A program made the position numbers and the translations under genes. The notes under the pieces were generated by a model. It had not been told where the DNA came from. It did not search any database and worked only from the letters and a program-made list of their open reading frames with translations. Shown piece after piece: positions 15,996 through 23,732 of a stretch of DNA of 27,678 bases; within the stretch, counting starts at the first letter, position 1; every line of letters starts with the position of its first letter. This stretch comes from a virus: positions 1-27,678 of the IMG/VR virus record IMGVR_UViG_3300048918_000581; one strand, 5' to 3'.

Positions 15996-16135
15996 GCCGA
16001 CCGTGATGCCCGCGGGTGCGTTGGGGAAACATGCCCGCCCCGGCGGGCAGCAAAGCGCGGATCAGGACTCGCGCCGCCATTTGTTGCCATCCTCGGCCGC
16101 CGAAATCAAACGGCCGATTTGGCAAAAGGTGCCGC
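15996..16135 (-). promoter_or_regulatory. Intergenic region upstream of gene I (candidate PI-type late promoter)
   Basis: This 140-bp gap lies between the G-like gene and gene I, in a phage whose genes otherwise overlap. It holds a 7-bp-stem hairpin (TCGGCCG/CGGCCGA, 16093-16117) about 19 bp after the G stop, the repeated palindrome at 16029-16050, and a small CCCGCGGG palindrome (16009-16016). No T-run follows either hairpin on the minus strand, so classical termination is not supported. Mu places late promoter PI here. I cannot identify a convincing -10 box by eye, as is usual for activator-dependent promoters in GC-rich DNA. Confidence 0.5.
16029..16050. promoter_or_regulatory. Palindrome copy 2 (candidate activator site before gene I)
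   Basis: TGCCCGCC and GGCGGGCA flank a two-base CC centre at 16032-16049. With flanks, 21 of 22 bases are identical to the copy at 25015-25036. Each half site is 8 bp, the symmetry expected for a dimeric activator such as the Mor/C family. It lies about 35 bp upstream of the gene I start codon. A hairpin or attenuator role remains possible. Confidence 0.55.
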
Positions 16136-16621
16136 TTAGTCGGCCAGCGCCAGATGCTCTTCGACGATATCGAGCATGTCGCGTTCGTCCTTGTCGGAGA
16201 GGCCCAGCCAGACGCGCGCGGGGATGAAGCCCCAGGGGATCGGCCTGCCGCGCGCGTCGTTGCCGAACTCGCCCTTGGCCGCGCCGGTCTGCATCGTGCC
16301 GGCATATTCTAGGTTGGAGCCGACCTCGACGCCGATGCTCGAGCTCGAATAGTTGATCTCATTGCCGAGGCGACGGGAAGGCCCGATCAGAGGCTGGGTA
16401 TACTCCCCATCCCCTGCGCGGCGGTAGCGCTCGATCGTCGCCGCCTTCTTCGGCGCCCAGGCGGTGCCGTCTGGTGCGCTGCCGGTCTTGAACCGTTCCT
16501 TGTGCGATCTAACCAGCTGTTCGCCCATCGCGTCGTAGACAGGCTTCATCTCGACGAGCTGGCCCTGAAGGCCGCGCAGCGCCTGGACGATCGGCTGGTT
16601 GTTGAAGACCTGCTTGAACAT
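16136..16621 (-). CDS. Virion morphogenesis protein, Mu gpG-like
   Basis: This 161-residue protein matches the phage virion morphogenesis family: QLVRSHKERFKTGSAPDGTAWAPKK with later LIGPSRRLGNEINYS, YAGTMQTGAAKGEFG and the C-terminal IPARVWLGLSDKDERDMLDI. In Mu, gpG follows gpF and acts in head-tail joining. A 64-bp gap precedes it, with GGGA upstream of the ATG. Length is normal. The next gene starts only after the 140-bp regulatory gap, so this is probably the last gene of its transcript block. Confidence 0.9.
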   Translation of the reverse strand: MFKQVFNNQPIVQALRGLQGQLVEMKPVYDAMGEQLVRSHKERFKTGSAPDGTAWAPKKAATIERYRRAGDGEYTQPLIGPSRRLGNEINYSSSSIGVEVGSNLEYAGTMQTGAAKGEFGNDARGRPIPWGFIPARVWLGLSDKDERDMLDIVEEHLALAD

Positions 16622-16685
16622 TGCTATTTTCCCGTTGCCTGGCCGCGTCCACCCGCGGGCGAATACCCCGAAAATGGAGACGCGG

Positions 16686-17939
16686 TCAGGATCTCTCCCC
16701 CGTCCGCACCAAGTAGCTCAGCAGCGTCATCGTCTTGCGGCGCTTCCAATATTCCCAGCGCGTCACATGGGTCTCGCCGTCGATCTCGGCGCGGATCTCG
16801 AACACGGGCACCTTGTGGCCTTCCGACACGCCGACATAGCGCGGCACACTGCCGAGCAGCTCGGGCAGCCTTGCGAAGTCGGCCGGCACGATCGCGCGTT
16901 GGCCGCGGCCGAGCTCGCCGGCCTGGTCGCCATGCGAGGAACGGATATGGGCGACCTCAGACGGCGACAACGAGAAGTCGAAGCCGGCCGCGTCGAGGTT
17001 GCGATCGGCGCCGATCGCCGCGACCTGGTCGGCGGTCAACAGGCCGAGCGTGCGCCCCGGATCGCCCGTCGGCCGCTCGTCCCACACGCGCTGGGCATAG
17101 CGACGGGCGTCATCGGCAACCGAGGGCAGCTCGCGATAGGCACTCGCCAGCGCGTCGCGCTGGGCCTCGGGCACTTCGTCCAGGAACGCCTTGCCGATGC
17201 GATAGTCCCAGCTGCCGATCTTCTCGGCCATCGCCCGCACGATCGGCGCCACGCTGGCGCCCGGCGCATAGCCCCAGCCTTTGCCGATGCCCGCCGGCGT
17301 GCCGGTCGCGGGCAAGATGATGTTCCAGCCCTCGGGCAGCTTCTTGCCCGGATCGCCGCCCAGGCGGATCGCGGCGCGCACGCTTCGCGCGCCGGAGACG
17401 TAGCAGGAGCAGCCCCAGGCGGAGGGCGGATAGTGGGTGATCCAGAACGGATGCGACGGCTCGAGCACGAGCCCATTCCACGACAGATGCTCGGGCCGCG
17501 GCTCCTTGGAGTTGCCGTGGAAATAGACCCAATAGGCGAAGCCGCCGGCGCTGAGTTGGGCGAAGCGACCCGCGGCGTAGCTGGTCGCTGCATTGGTTCG
17601 GTAGATGGTGCGCGTGCGCCAGGCGCGGCCCGCCTTGGTGTCCTCACCAGTCCAGCCATGCCAGCCATTGCGCTGGACAATATCGCGGAAGTCCTTGCGG
17701 AACGCGCCCAGACTCTTGCCCTCGGCGATCGCGCGATCGACGGCGACGGCGAGATCCTGGAGCAGATCCGCCTTCATCGCGCCGGCGACCATGAAGGCTT
17801 CGTCGTGCGCCTGGGGCTCGAGGTCGGTCCAGCGCCGCGTCGGTACCAGCTTGCCGAGCTTCCGGCGGAAGAACGCGATCTGCTCCGGGAACGGCTTCTG
17901 AAACGCCCCTGAGAGGGCGCTCGGATGCCGCTCAGGCAC
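16686..17939 (-). CDS. Mu F-like minor head protein with a C-terminal barnase/EndoU-type nuclease-like domain
   Basis: This 417-residue protein starts at GTG 17939, overlapping the portal gene by 8 bp. Residues 1-185 are the F/SPP1 gp7 head-morphogenesis region: helical start, RTRTIYRTNAATSYAAGRFA, and RPEHLSWNGLVLEPSHPFWI leading into HYPPSAWGCSCYVS. Residues of about 296-414 form a separate domain: VAHIRSSHGDQAGELGRGQR (His331, His336), FARLPELLGSVPRYVG, PVFEIRAEIDGETHVTRWEY and TLLSYLVRTG. That layout fits phage-associated barnase/EndoU/ColicinE5-D/RelE-like (PBECR) nuclease domains known as fusions to phage head proteins. The fold call is mine; activity is unproven. Confidence 0.85.
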   Translation of the reverse strand: MPERHPSALSGAFQKPFPEQIAFFRRKLGKLVPTRRWTDLEPQAHDEAFMVAGAMKADLLQDLAVAVDRAIAEGKSLGAFRKDFRDIVQRNGWHGWTGEDTKAGRAWRTRTIYRTNAATSYAAGRFAQLSAGGFAYWVYFHGNSKEPRPEHLSWNGLVLEPSHPFWITHYPPSAWGCSCYVSGARSVRAAIRLGGDPGKKLPEGWNIILPATGTPAGIGKGWGYAPGASVAPIVRAMAEKIGSWDYRIGKAFLDEVPEAQRDALASAYRELPSVADDARRYAQRVWDERPTGDPGRTLGLLTADQVAAIGADRNLDAAGFDFSLSPSEVAHIRSSHGDQAGELGRGQRAIVPADFARLPELLGSVPRYVGVSEGHKVPVFEIRAEIDGETHVTRWEYWKRRKTMTLLSYLVRTGERS

Positions 17940-19506
17940 TCTCCGCCTCCACGTCCGACATGCCCGCCGCGGCCGCCGCGACCAGGCCGGGCGCGATCAG
18001 CGCGCCAAGTTTGCTCGTATCGATATCGGGATACGCGGCGAAGAGCATCTCACGGAACTCATCAAGGTCCCTGGCCTTGTCGAGCATCGCCTCGATCGCC
18101 TCGGCCATCTTCGCGATCTCGGGCGCGGTTTCGGCGGCGAGCGTGTCGCCGATCGCGTCGGCCGGCAGGGCCGCGGGCTTCGGCTGCTGGCCGTGCAGCG
18201 AGGGCCGCAGCGACGGCGCCGGCGAGCCGATAGGCGGCATCTGAGGTGACATCGGAGCGTGCAGCAGCTCGGCGCCGGGGTCCGGATCGGAAATGCCGAG
18301 CTTGTCGCGGATCTCGCTCGCCTGCACCCGCAAGCCCATCGGGACCAGCTTCTCGATCGCCGAAATCAGCGGGTCGAGATCCTCCTGCTTCGGTCGCTCG
18401 ATCTTGATGCGCGGGTAGCGCCCGCCGGGCCCATATTCGAGATCCATCCACGGGCGGATGAGATCCCGGTTGAGCGCCGCCGCCAACGACTTGCAATCGG
18501 CCTTCTCGATATCGCCGGCGACACGGTCATGGACCTTGTTGCCACCGTCGCCCAGGCCGCCCGATTTCATGTCGGTGGTACCGGTCTGGCCAAGCACCGC
18601 CTTGGAGACTTGCCGATCGAGCCAGTCCGCCCGGCGCTCGTACAGGTCGGACCCGGCGCCGACGTTCGCCGACTCGATGAACTCGATCATCATCCCCTCG
18701 GGAACGATCGCCGCGCAATCGCCGGCGATGTTCGCCACCGCGCGGAACAGCGTGGCCTTGTCCTCCTTCGTCGCGCCTGGGTGGAACTTGCCGACGCGCA
18801 CGGGCTGGCCATAGGTCTGCGCGAAGATGGCCCAATCCCGCTGGGTGAAGGCCTTGAACATCCACGACCAGACCGCGAGCCGTGCAAGGCCGCCACGCAC
18901 CGGCAGGCCCGACTTCGCCTTCAGCGTGAGGCGGATGAACTTGTAGTCGGGCAGCGGCGAGTCGGGGCTGTTGCCGTCCTCGCCGCCGCGCAGCAGCGGC
19001 GTGCGGCCGTCGATGGGATCATAGGAGAACCAGCGCGGATCGCGCCATTCCAGCCGGGCCGGCATCCACTGACCGGAGCTGGTGTCCCACATGATCTCCG
19101 TGAAGCTGTCGCCCTTGCCGATCGCGTCGAGGATATCGATCGTCTCGTCGGCGAGCTCGTCGCGGCGCAGCCACTCGCGCACCATGTCGGCCTTCTGCAC
19201 GTCGAGCGGATCGTCGCTCGCCGCTTCCACGGTGACGTCGATCTGCGAGACCGAACGCTTCCGAGTGCCCAGAACGCCGGCATAGTGGAGGTCACGCTCT
19301 TCGATCAGCTCGGCGAGCTCGAAATAGCGCAGCGGGTTGCCCTGGTCGGCTTCGCGCAGAATATTGGCGAGCCGAACCGGGTTCAGGCCATCCGCGGGAT
19401 AGCCTGCGAACGGCGAACGGACGCCGGCAAGCGTCGCGCCCGCAACCTCCTGCTTCAGCACGTCCTTGCGCAGCGGCTGGCCGTGAAGATCGACCAATCC
19501 GGTCAT
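17932..19506 (-). CDS. Portal protein, DUF935 (Mu gp29-like)
   Basis: This 524-residue protein has the DUF935 pattern: GLNPVRLANILREADQGNPLRYFELAELIEERDLHYAGVLGTRKR, then DAIGKGDSFTEIMWD, RWFSYDP and GLARLAVWSWMFKAFTQRDWAIFAQTYG, with QTYGQPVRVGKF. It forms the dodecameric DNA channel at the capsid vertex and receives the terminase. Its ATG overlaps the stop of a 45-codon open frame (ATGA), and AAGGGA lies about ten bases upstream. The C terminus is long and proline/alanine-rich, then helical, as usual for the family. No damage is seen. Confidence 0.94.
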   Translation of the reverse strand: MTGLVDLHGQPLRKDVLKQEVAGATLAGVRSPFAGYPADGLNPVRLANILREADQGNPLRYFELAELIEERDLHYAGVLGTRKRSVSQIDVTVEAASDDPLDVQKADMVREWLRRDELADETIDILDAIGKGDSFTEIMWDTSSGQWMPARLEWRDPRWFSYDPIDGRTPLLRGGEDGNSPDSPLPDYKFIRLTLKAKSGLPVRGGLARLAVWSWMFKAFTQRDWAIFAQTYGQPVRVGKFHPGATKEDKATLFRAVANIAGDCAAIVPEGMMIEFIESANVGAGSDLYERRADWLDRQVSKAVLGQTGTTDMKSGGLGDGGNKVHDRVAGDIEKADCKSLAAALNRDLIRPWMDLEYGPGGRYPRIKIERPKQEDLDPLISAIEKLVPMGLRVQASEIRDKLGISDPDPGAELLHAPMSPQMPPIGSPAPSLRPSLHGQQPKPAALPADAIGDTLAAETAPEIAKMAEAIEAMLDKARDLDEFREMLFAAYPDIDTSKLGALIAPGLVAAAAAGMSDVEAESA

Positions 19507-19640
19507 GTCGTAGGTCCCTTTCGATCCAAATGCCCGATTAAGAGGGCTGAGAGGCCACTAAGAGGCCGGTTGGGGTCGTTCCGGCGGCCTCCGGAGCCCG
19601 AAGGCGTCCACGGGCCTCCAGCGCGGCTTTTCGGGCGCAT
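19503..19640 (-). CDS. Possible 45-residue gene filling the terminase-portal gap
   Basis: An open frame starts at ATG 19640, overlapping the terminase stop (TGATG), and ends in a TGA overlapping the portal ATG (ATGA). It therefore spans the 133-bp gap exactly, with the coupling style of this operon. The product is basic and proline/glycine-rich, ending LSALLIGHLDRKGPTT. The DNA here contains short repeated CCTCT(T/C)A motifs. It may be a translational bridge rather than a functional protein. I do not recognise it, and coding potential is uncertain for 45 codons. Confidence 0.4.
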   Translation of the reverse strand: MRPKSRAGGPWTPSGSGGRRNDPNRPLSGLSALLIGHLDRKGPTT

Positions 19641-21412
19641 CAAATCCCACCCCCGCGAAATCGCGATCCAAGCGGCGATCGCCACCAGTCGCCGCGGACG
19701 CCATCGCCATCGTCGGCATCGTCGAAACTGCCCGAGCCACCATGGATCGGCACCGCCTGATAGCCATAGGCCACCGCGTTCTGGCGCGAGGCGTACCAGG
19801 CGAGCATGCCGCCGATCGCCGTGTCGCCGTGTCGATCGAAACCGTCGCTCCCCTTGAAGCGGAAGCCGTCGGGAACCTTGATGATGCCGCCGACGAACGC
19901 GAGCGCCTGGTGGTCGAGCACCACGTCTGCGTCGGCCGCGATCTGGATCGTCGCGCCGCTAAAGGCATCGACATAGGGCACGGCATTCTGCCGGTACCAT
20001 TCCTGGCTGAGCTTCACTTGGCTAACGCGTTCCCCGAAGCCCGGCCGGAAGCTGCCCTTATCCGCGAAGCCGATCGCGCAGACCTCCGCGAGATAGGCGC
20101 CATTGCCGGTGGCATCGAAAGCGGCGTGCCCGAGCCGCGGCAGGCGCGACATGATGAAGAAGGCCACGTCCCGCTGGGTTTCGAACGGCACGTTGCGCAG
20201 CTCGAGGACGAGCTTTTGCCTGCGGACGAGATCCTGCCCCAACTCTGTGACGATCGGGCCGGACACGTCGCCCGATCGCGCGAAGTCCCAGCCCATGTCG
20301 TGCCGTAGCCGCTTGTCCATTCCGGCGAGCACCGGTTCGATCTTCTCGCGCAGGAACGCGTCGGTAAGCGCCTTGCGCGCCTCAGGCCCGAGCTCGGCAA
20401 AGTCGCTGCCAAGCGTCCAGCGGACCACTGCCACCGCCGGCGACGTCACCGACTCGATCAGGACCTGGCTGAGCGCCGTTCCCTCGGCATCGGCCGGGAT
20501 CGCGTCGAGCTCCTGCTGCATCTGCGCCTTGCGCAGACCATAGGCGCCGCGGATCTTGGCTTCCCATTCGCGTTCGGCCTCGGCCGAATATTCCATGCCG
20601 CGCAGCAGGCACACGCGCTTGAACAGGCCGTTGTCGATCGCGGCCTGGAACGGAATGAAGTGGAGGCTGAAGGGCACCTTGCCCGCCTTCGCCTCGTTGA
20701 TCAGCTCGTTGAACGGGTTGAGCTTGCCGTTGTGCGTGGAGATCACGCGGATGCGGCCGCCCCAGATCAGCAGCGCGTTGACGGCGTCCAGGACGGCGCG
20801 GACGTTCTGGTGGAACGCCGCCTCATCGATGCAGACGACACCCTGAAGGCCGCGGATATTCTCAGGCCGGCTCGAAAGAGCCTCCACGCGGTGGCCCGAC
20901 GCGAACTGGACGCGAAAGCCCGAGATGTACTTGGAGGTGCCGTCCTCCTTCTTGTCCTCGAACAGGAACTCCTCGATCGGGAGCAGCTGCTTGGCTACGA
21001 CCTTCGCGAAGTGAGCGACATAGCCGATGAACTCGCGGCCTTTGTCCTTGGTGTCGCCGATATAGAAGACGTTGTCGCCGCCGGCCGAGCGCGAAGCCGC
21101 CGCGATCAGCGTATCGTCCAGGGCCTCGGCATAGGTGATGCCGGTGCGGCGGCCCTTCTCCCCGAGCTTGAGCGCAGACTGATCCTCCAGCCACGCCTTC
21201 TGGTGGGCCATGAGGATGCCATCGGCGAGCGGATCGTGGTCGGCCGGAATCTCGGCGCCACGCGGGAGCTCGAGCGGCAGCTTGCTCGGGTCGCGCTCGA
21301 GCACCGGCGCGGCCGTGACCGTGGCAGCCGCGATCGCGACCGCTGCGACACCGCCGGCGATCGCCGACGCGACCTTGCGCGTCAGGCCGCTACTTTCAGG
21401 TGCGTCGGTCAT
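19640..21412 (-). CDS. Terminase large subunit, Mu gp28-like
   Basis: This 590-residue packaging motor with ATPase and nuclease halves has an adenosine-binding/Walker A-like region (HQKAWLEDQSALKLGEKGRRTGIT, ending near residue 93), Walker B GVVCIDEAAF (Asp196-Glu197) and coupling motif STHNG (225-229). The RNase H-like nuclease carries Asp376 (MGWDFARSGD), Asp433 (DATGNG) and Asp530 (RHGDTAIGG). It cuts and pumps phage DNA, in Mu together with short flanking host DNA. The ATG overlaps the preceding stop (ATGA). The N-terminal 55 residues are extra compared with the usual family start and contain a hydrophobic Ala/Val stretch (14-36). Confidence 0.95.
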   Translation of the reverse strand: MTDAPESSGLTRKVASAIAGGVAAVAIAAATVTAAPVLERDPSKLPLELPRGAEIPADHDPLADGILMAHQKAWLEDQSALKLGEKGRRTGITYAEALDDTLIAAASRSAGGDNVFYIGDTKDKGREFIGYVAHFAKVVAKQLLPIEEFLFEDKKEDGTSKYISGFRVQFASGHRVEALSSRPENIRGLQGVVCIDEAAFHQNVRAVLDAVNALLIWGGRIRVISTHNGKLNPFNELINEAKAGKVPFSLHFIPFQAAIDNGLFKRVCLLRGMEYSAEAEREWEAKIRGAYGLRKAQMQQELDAIPADAEGTALSQVLIESVTSPAVAVVRWTLGSDFAELGPEARKALTDAFLREKIEPVLAGMDKRLRHDMGWDFARSGDVSGPIVTELGQDLVRRQKLVLELRNVPFETQRDVAFFIMSRLPRLGHAAFDATGNGAYLAEVCAIGFADKGSFRPGFGERVSQVKLSQEWYRQNAVPYVDAFSGATIQIAADADVVLDHQALAFVGGIIKVPDGFRFKGSDGFDRHGDTAIGGMLAWYASRQNAVAYGYQAVPIHGGSGSFDDADDGDGVRGDWWRSPLGSRFRGGGI

Positions 21413-21678
21413 TCAGAGGGCTTTCTCGAAACGAGCCTGACAGTCGCCGAGCTGCTGGTCATCTTCCCCTTCTCGGAAAGTCGAAACTCTATCCGCCAGC
21501 CGTTTGCATAGTCCGCCCGCGCACGCCGCGGTCGGCCTTGGCGGTCGAACCAGCCGTCGACGGCGATAGGCGGCTGTCCATCACCACATGGGAAAATCTG
21601 CTCGAGCAGCGGGGCGACCTGCACGGGGTCGAGCCTTGCCCGACGATAGCCCGCGCGCTTGGTGCGGCGAGCTTTCAT
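21409..21678 (-). CDS. Unknown basic protein between small and large terminase genes
   Basis: This 89-residue protein overlaps both neighbours by ATGA. It has a strongly basic N terminus (KARRTKRAGYRRARLD), a DGWFDRQGRPRRARADY segment and a beta-like GWRIEFRLSEKGKM with SATVRLVS. Mu has no gene between gp27 (DUF3486) and gp28. Charge and position suggest nucleic-acid contact or help with packaging, but this is inference. I do not recognise a family, and there are no cysteine clusters or membrane segments. Confidence 0.72.
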   Translation of the reverse strand: MKARRTKRAGYRRARLDPVQVAPLLEQIFPCGDGQPPIAVDGWFDRQGRPRRARADYANGWRIEFRLSEKGKMTSSSATVRLVSRKPSE

Positions 21679-22274
21679 CCGACGCGAAGCCCCAGAACAT
21701 CCCGGCGGATCTGCGCGACCTGGTCGGCGCTGAGCCCCGCCTCGCGCATGACCTGCTCGGCTTCGCCAACCTTCTCAGCCGCCTTCTCGATCTGGGCGTT
21801 CATCCGCTGCTCGAGCGAAGCCCGATATGCAGCCGAGCCCTTCTGGGCGGCGACCAGCGAGCCGAGCGACCGCGACAGTTCGAGGATCTCTTTCGATTTG
21901 AGCTCGCCGCCTTCCACGCGCTCGTAGATCGACGCCTTCAGAATTTCGGCCACCGCGACCGTCACGTCATCCGCGTCGCCGGTACCAAGGCTCGAGACCA
22001 GGTCGTTCGTGATCGAGCGGACCTCGTCCAGGCGTCGGAACTGGATCGACTTGCGGACGGACCAGCGGGAGAAAGCGGACTTGCTTACGCGCTGCTCGAT
22101 CCCGCGCGAGGCGAGCCGCGCATTGAACTGATCCAGGATGAGGTTCTGCGGCATCGAACGCGCGCGCAGCTGCTCGAGCGCCCAGACGATGTCCTCTTCG
22201 GCGCTTTCCGGGAGCAGATCGAGCGTAGATAGCCGTCCGCGCCCCTCGCGGCGGTCCTGGGCGCCATCGGCCAT
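21675..22274 (-). CDS. DUF3486 protein (Mu gp27-like, probable terminase small subunit)
   Basis: This 199-residue protein starts at ATG 22274, four bases after the upstream stop; a longer frame extends to 22334 but would overlap that gene. The N-terminal half has the DUF3486 pattern: LSTLDLLPESAEEDIVWALEQLRARSM, then FNARLASRGIEQRVSKSAFSRWSVRK, a helix-turn-helix-like DNA-binding region. The C-terminal half is a long coiled coil ending AGLSADQVAQIRRDVLGL. In Mu-like phages this gene lies next to the large terminase and is taken to recognise the packaging site. It is separated from it here by one small gene. Confidence 0.88.
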   Translation of the reverse strand: MADGAQDRREGRGRLSTLDLLPESAEEDIVWALEQLRARSMPQNLILDQFNARLASRGIEQRVSKSAFSRWSVRKSIQFRRLDEVRSITNDLVSSLGTGDADDVTVAVAEILKASIYERVEGGELKSKEILELSRSLGSLVAAQKGSAAYRASLEQRMNAQIEKAAEKVGEAEQVMREAGLSADQVAQIRRDVLGLRVG

Positions 22275-22278
22275 TGGC

Positions 22279-22575
22279 TCAGTCCTCGTCCGAAGGGCGC
22301 GACACGCCCTCGATGATCTGGCGACGTTCGACATGATCGCGGCCGAGCTTGGTCATCGCGGCGACCATCACGGAACCGATCTCAGTGAGGTTGACGGCGC
22401 CGAGCTCGTCGAGCGCGCGCAGCTGGGTGCGGACCCAATCGCGCGAACGCTTCATGCCGAAGGCGTCGAGCACGTGCTGCAGGGTCGCGTCATTGAGGCG
22501 GCCATCGGTCTGGCGCGCGAGCTCCTTCAGGATGCACAGCCGCGCATCCCCGGCGAGCAGGTCGGAAAAGCTCAT
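22279..22575 (-). CDS. VpaChn25_0724-type winged-helix phage protein (Mu gp26-like)
   Basis: This 98-residue protein begins MSFSDLLAGDARLCILKELA, followed by LNDATLQHVLDAFGMKRSRDWVRTQLRALDELGAVNL and a final RRQIIEGVSRP. This is the standard pattern of the small winged-helix proteins placed before DUF3486 in Mu-like phages. It is coupled to the DUF2730 gene by ATGA. The fold suggests DNA binding or a regulatory role in late functions, but no experiment on this family is known to me. Length is typical. Confidence 0.85.
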   Translation of the reverse strand: MSFSDLLAGDARLCILKELARQTDGRLNDATLQHVLDAFGMKRSRDWVRTQLRALDELGAVNLTEIGSVMVAAMTKLGRDHVERRQIIEGVSRPSDED

Positions 22576-22898
22576 GCCTTCTCTCCCATGAGGTGCCGCT
22601 CGATCCGCTCGACCGCGCGCTCGAGCACGCCCATGTCACGTTCGATGCCGGAAAATCGGGCGATCACTTCGGTCAGCTTCTTGTCGAGCTCGTGCACCGT
22701 CTCCCTAGTGGGGAGGTGCTCGATCTTGTCTTCGACGCGCTGAATGCGACGATCATGCGCGTCCTGGCCGTCCTCGAGACGATCGAGGCGCGCAGCCTGT
22801 GCAGCTCCGCCCTTGCTCATCCAGGCCCAGACCGTGTTGGCGATGCCGAGCAGCAGCGACAGAGCGGTCAGCCCGGTAATCAACCACGTAAAGAACAT
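22572..22898 (-). CDS. DUF2730 membrane-anchored coiled-coil protein
   Basis: This 108-residue protein has one N-terminal transmembrane helix (FTWLITGLTALSLLLGIANT), a short WMSKGG linker and a long charged coiled coil (ARLDRLEDGQDAHDRRIQRV and onward, ending IERHLMGEKA). This is the DUF2730 layout, in the Mu block between the lysis genes and DUF3486. The ATG abuts the TAG of the DksA-like gene with no gap. It could act in the envelope at lysis, or scaffold the small regulators. The function is not established. Confidence 0.85.
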   Translation of the reverse strand: MFFTWLITGLTALSLLLGIANTVWAWMSKGGAAQAARLDRLEDGQDAHDRRIQRVEDKIEHLPTRETVHELDKKLTEVIARFSGIERDMGVLERAVERIERHLMGEKA

Positions 22899-23114
22899 CT
22901 ACTTCCCCCTACGCTCAAACAGGCCCTGGCAGCGGACGCACCGCACTGCCGAGGGCATCGCCTTGCGGCGCGCTTCGTCGATTTCTTCCCCGCAATCGCG
23001 GCACTCCTCGGCGCCCGGCTCGTCCAGGCGTGCCCGAATGCCGACAATCACGGCCTCGCGCTGCCGGTCGAGCAGAGCGACCTCCGCCTCAACGACGCGA
23101 TCGTCTTCATCCAT
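22899..23114 (-). CDS. DksA/TraR-type C4 zinc-finger protein
   Basis: This 71-residue protein has a helical N terminus with two adjacent acidic residues (DEDDRVVEAEVALLDRQ) and the zinc finger C38-RD-C41 ... C59-VR-C62, with ARRKAMPSAVRCVRCQ as the typical signature. TraR-like short proteins bind in the RNA polymerase secondary channel and mimic DksA plus ppGpp. The gene overlaps the membrane protein gene by 8 bp. Its place in the late operon suggests it retunes host transcription late in infection. Family assignment is secure; the effect is inferred. Confidence 0.92.
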   Translation of the reverse strand: MDEDDRVVEAEVALLDRQREAVIVGIRARLDEPGAEECRDCGEEIDEARRKAMPSAVRCVRCQGLFERRGK

Positions 23115-23322
23115 CGTCGTCGTCCACGTCGAAGCGCTCGCGGATCAGCGTGGCGAGCATCCAGCCGAGCACGCCCCACCACGCGAAGATCAGCACCCAG
23201 CCGAACCACCAGTGGCGGCCCGTGAACTTCCGCCAGGGGCGAAACCACGCGATGATGGCCGAGACGACCACCCATAAGGGCAGGAAGGCGAGCAGAAGGT
23301 ACCAGAGCCACTGAAGGATCAC
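23107..23322 (-). CDS. Small membrane protein of the lysis cassette (two helices, tryptophan-rich)
   Basis: This 71-residue protein begins at GTG 23322 (GTGA overlap with the outer spanin stop). Helix 1 spans about residues 3-27 (LQWLWYLLLAFLPLWVVVSA), a basic loop RPWRKFTGRHWW follows, and helix 2 spans about 38-60 (WVLIFAWWGVLGWMLATLI). The tail RERFDVDDDDG is acidic. Twelve tryptophans is unusually many for its size. Its site inside the lysis block suggests a second holin, an antiholin or a pinholin, but no family is recognised. Confidence 0.75.
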   Translation of the reverse strand: MILQWLWYLLLAFLPLWVVVSAIIAWFRPWRKFTGRHWWFGWVLIFAWWGVLGWMLATLIRERFDVDDDDG

Positions 23323-23732
23323 GGCGTCACCGCCATCTGCCCGGCCTTGATCAGCCCGGCCTTCACCTTGGCCGCCCAGTCTTCGACATAGACGACGCGG
23401 GTTTCGCACGAGGACCAGGCGCCGCGCGCCGGCCCGACGATGAACCGCGCGGTCTGCTCGTCGCGATCGAGCGCCACGTCATAGGAGACCAGCTCGGTAC
23501 CGGCCGCGAGGGTGCGGCCCGAGCCGTCCGCCAGCGTCACCTCCACGGGCGCCACCAGCGTGAACACGACGAACGGCGTCAGCTTCGGGAAAGCCGGGAA
23601 CGCGCGCTGGCAGCCGGTGAGCTGCGCCGGATCGGGCGTGAGCGCGGCGACGCGGACGGGCGCCCCCTTAGGGCTGCACGCCGTCGCCAGACAGAGCGTC
23701 GAGAGCGCTAGTACGCCTGCGATGCGCCGCAT
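23319..23732 (-). CDS. Outer spanin candidate (Rz1-like lipoprotein)
   Basis: This 137-residue protein has an N-terminal signal MRRIAGVLALSTLCLATAC-S with a probable lipidated Cys19; the lipobox has Ala at -3, which is allowed though not ideal. AGGAGA lies upstream of the ATG. It starts inside the inner spanin gene (65-bp overlap, different frame), the classic Rz/Rz1 arrangement. The mature part is beta-rich and longer than lambda Rz1, with two further cysteines (TGCQRAF and SSCETRV) that could form a disulfide. With the inner spanin it would fuse or disrupt the outer membrane in the last step of lysis. Confidence 0.75.
   Translation of the reverse strand: MRRIAGVLALSTLCLATACSPKGAPVRVAALTPDPAQLTGCQRAFPAFPKLTPFVVFTLVAPVEVTLADGSGRTLAAGTELVSYDVALDRDEQTARFIVGPARGAWSSCETRVVYVEDWAAKVKAGLIKAGQMAVTP

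Noticed and set aside
15937-16080. Small gene (ATG at 16080) in the gap before gene I
   Set aside because: Most of it lies over the start of gene I in another frame, and it runs through the palindrome. No ribosome site or family was seen.
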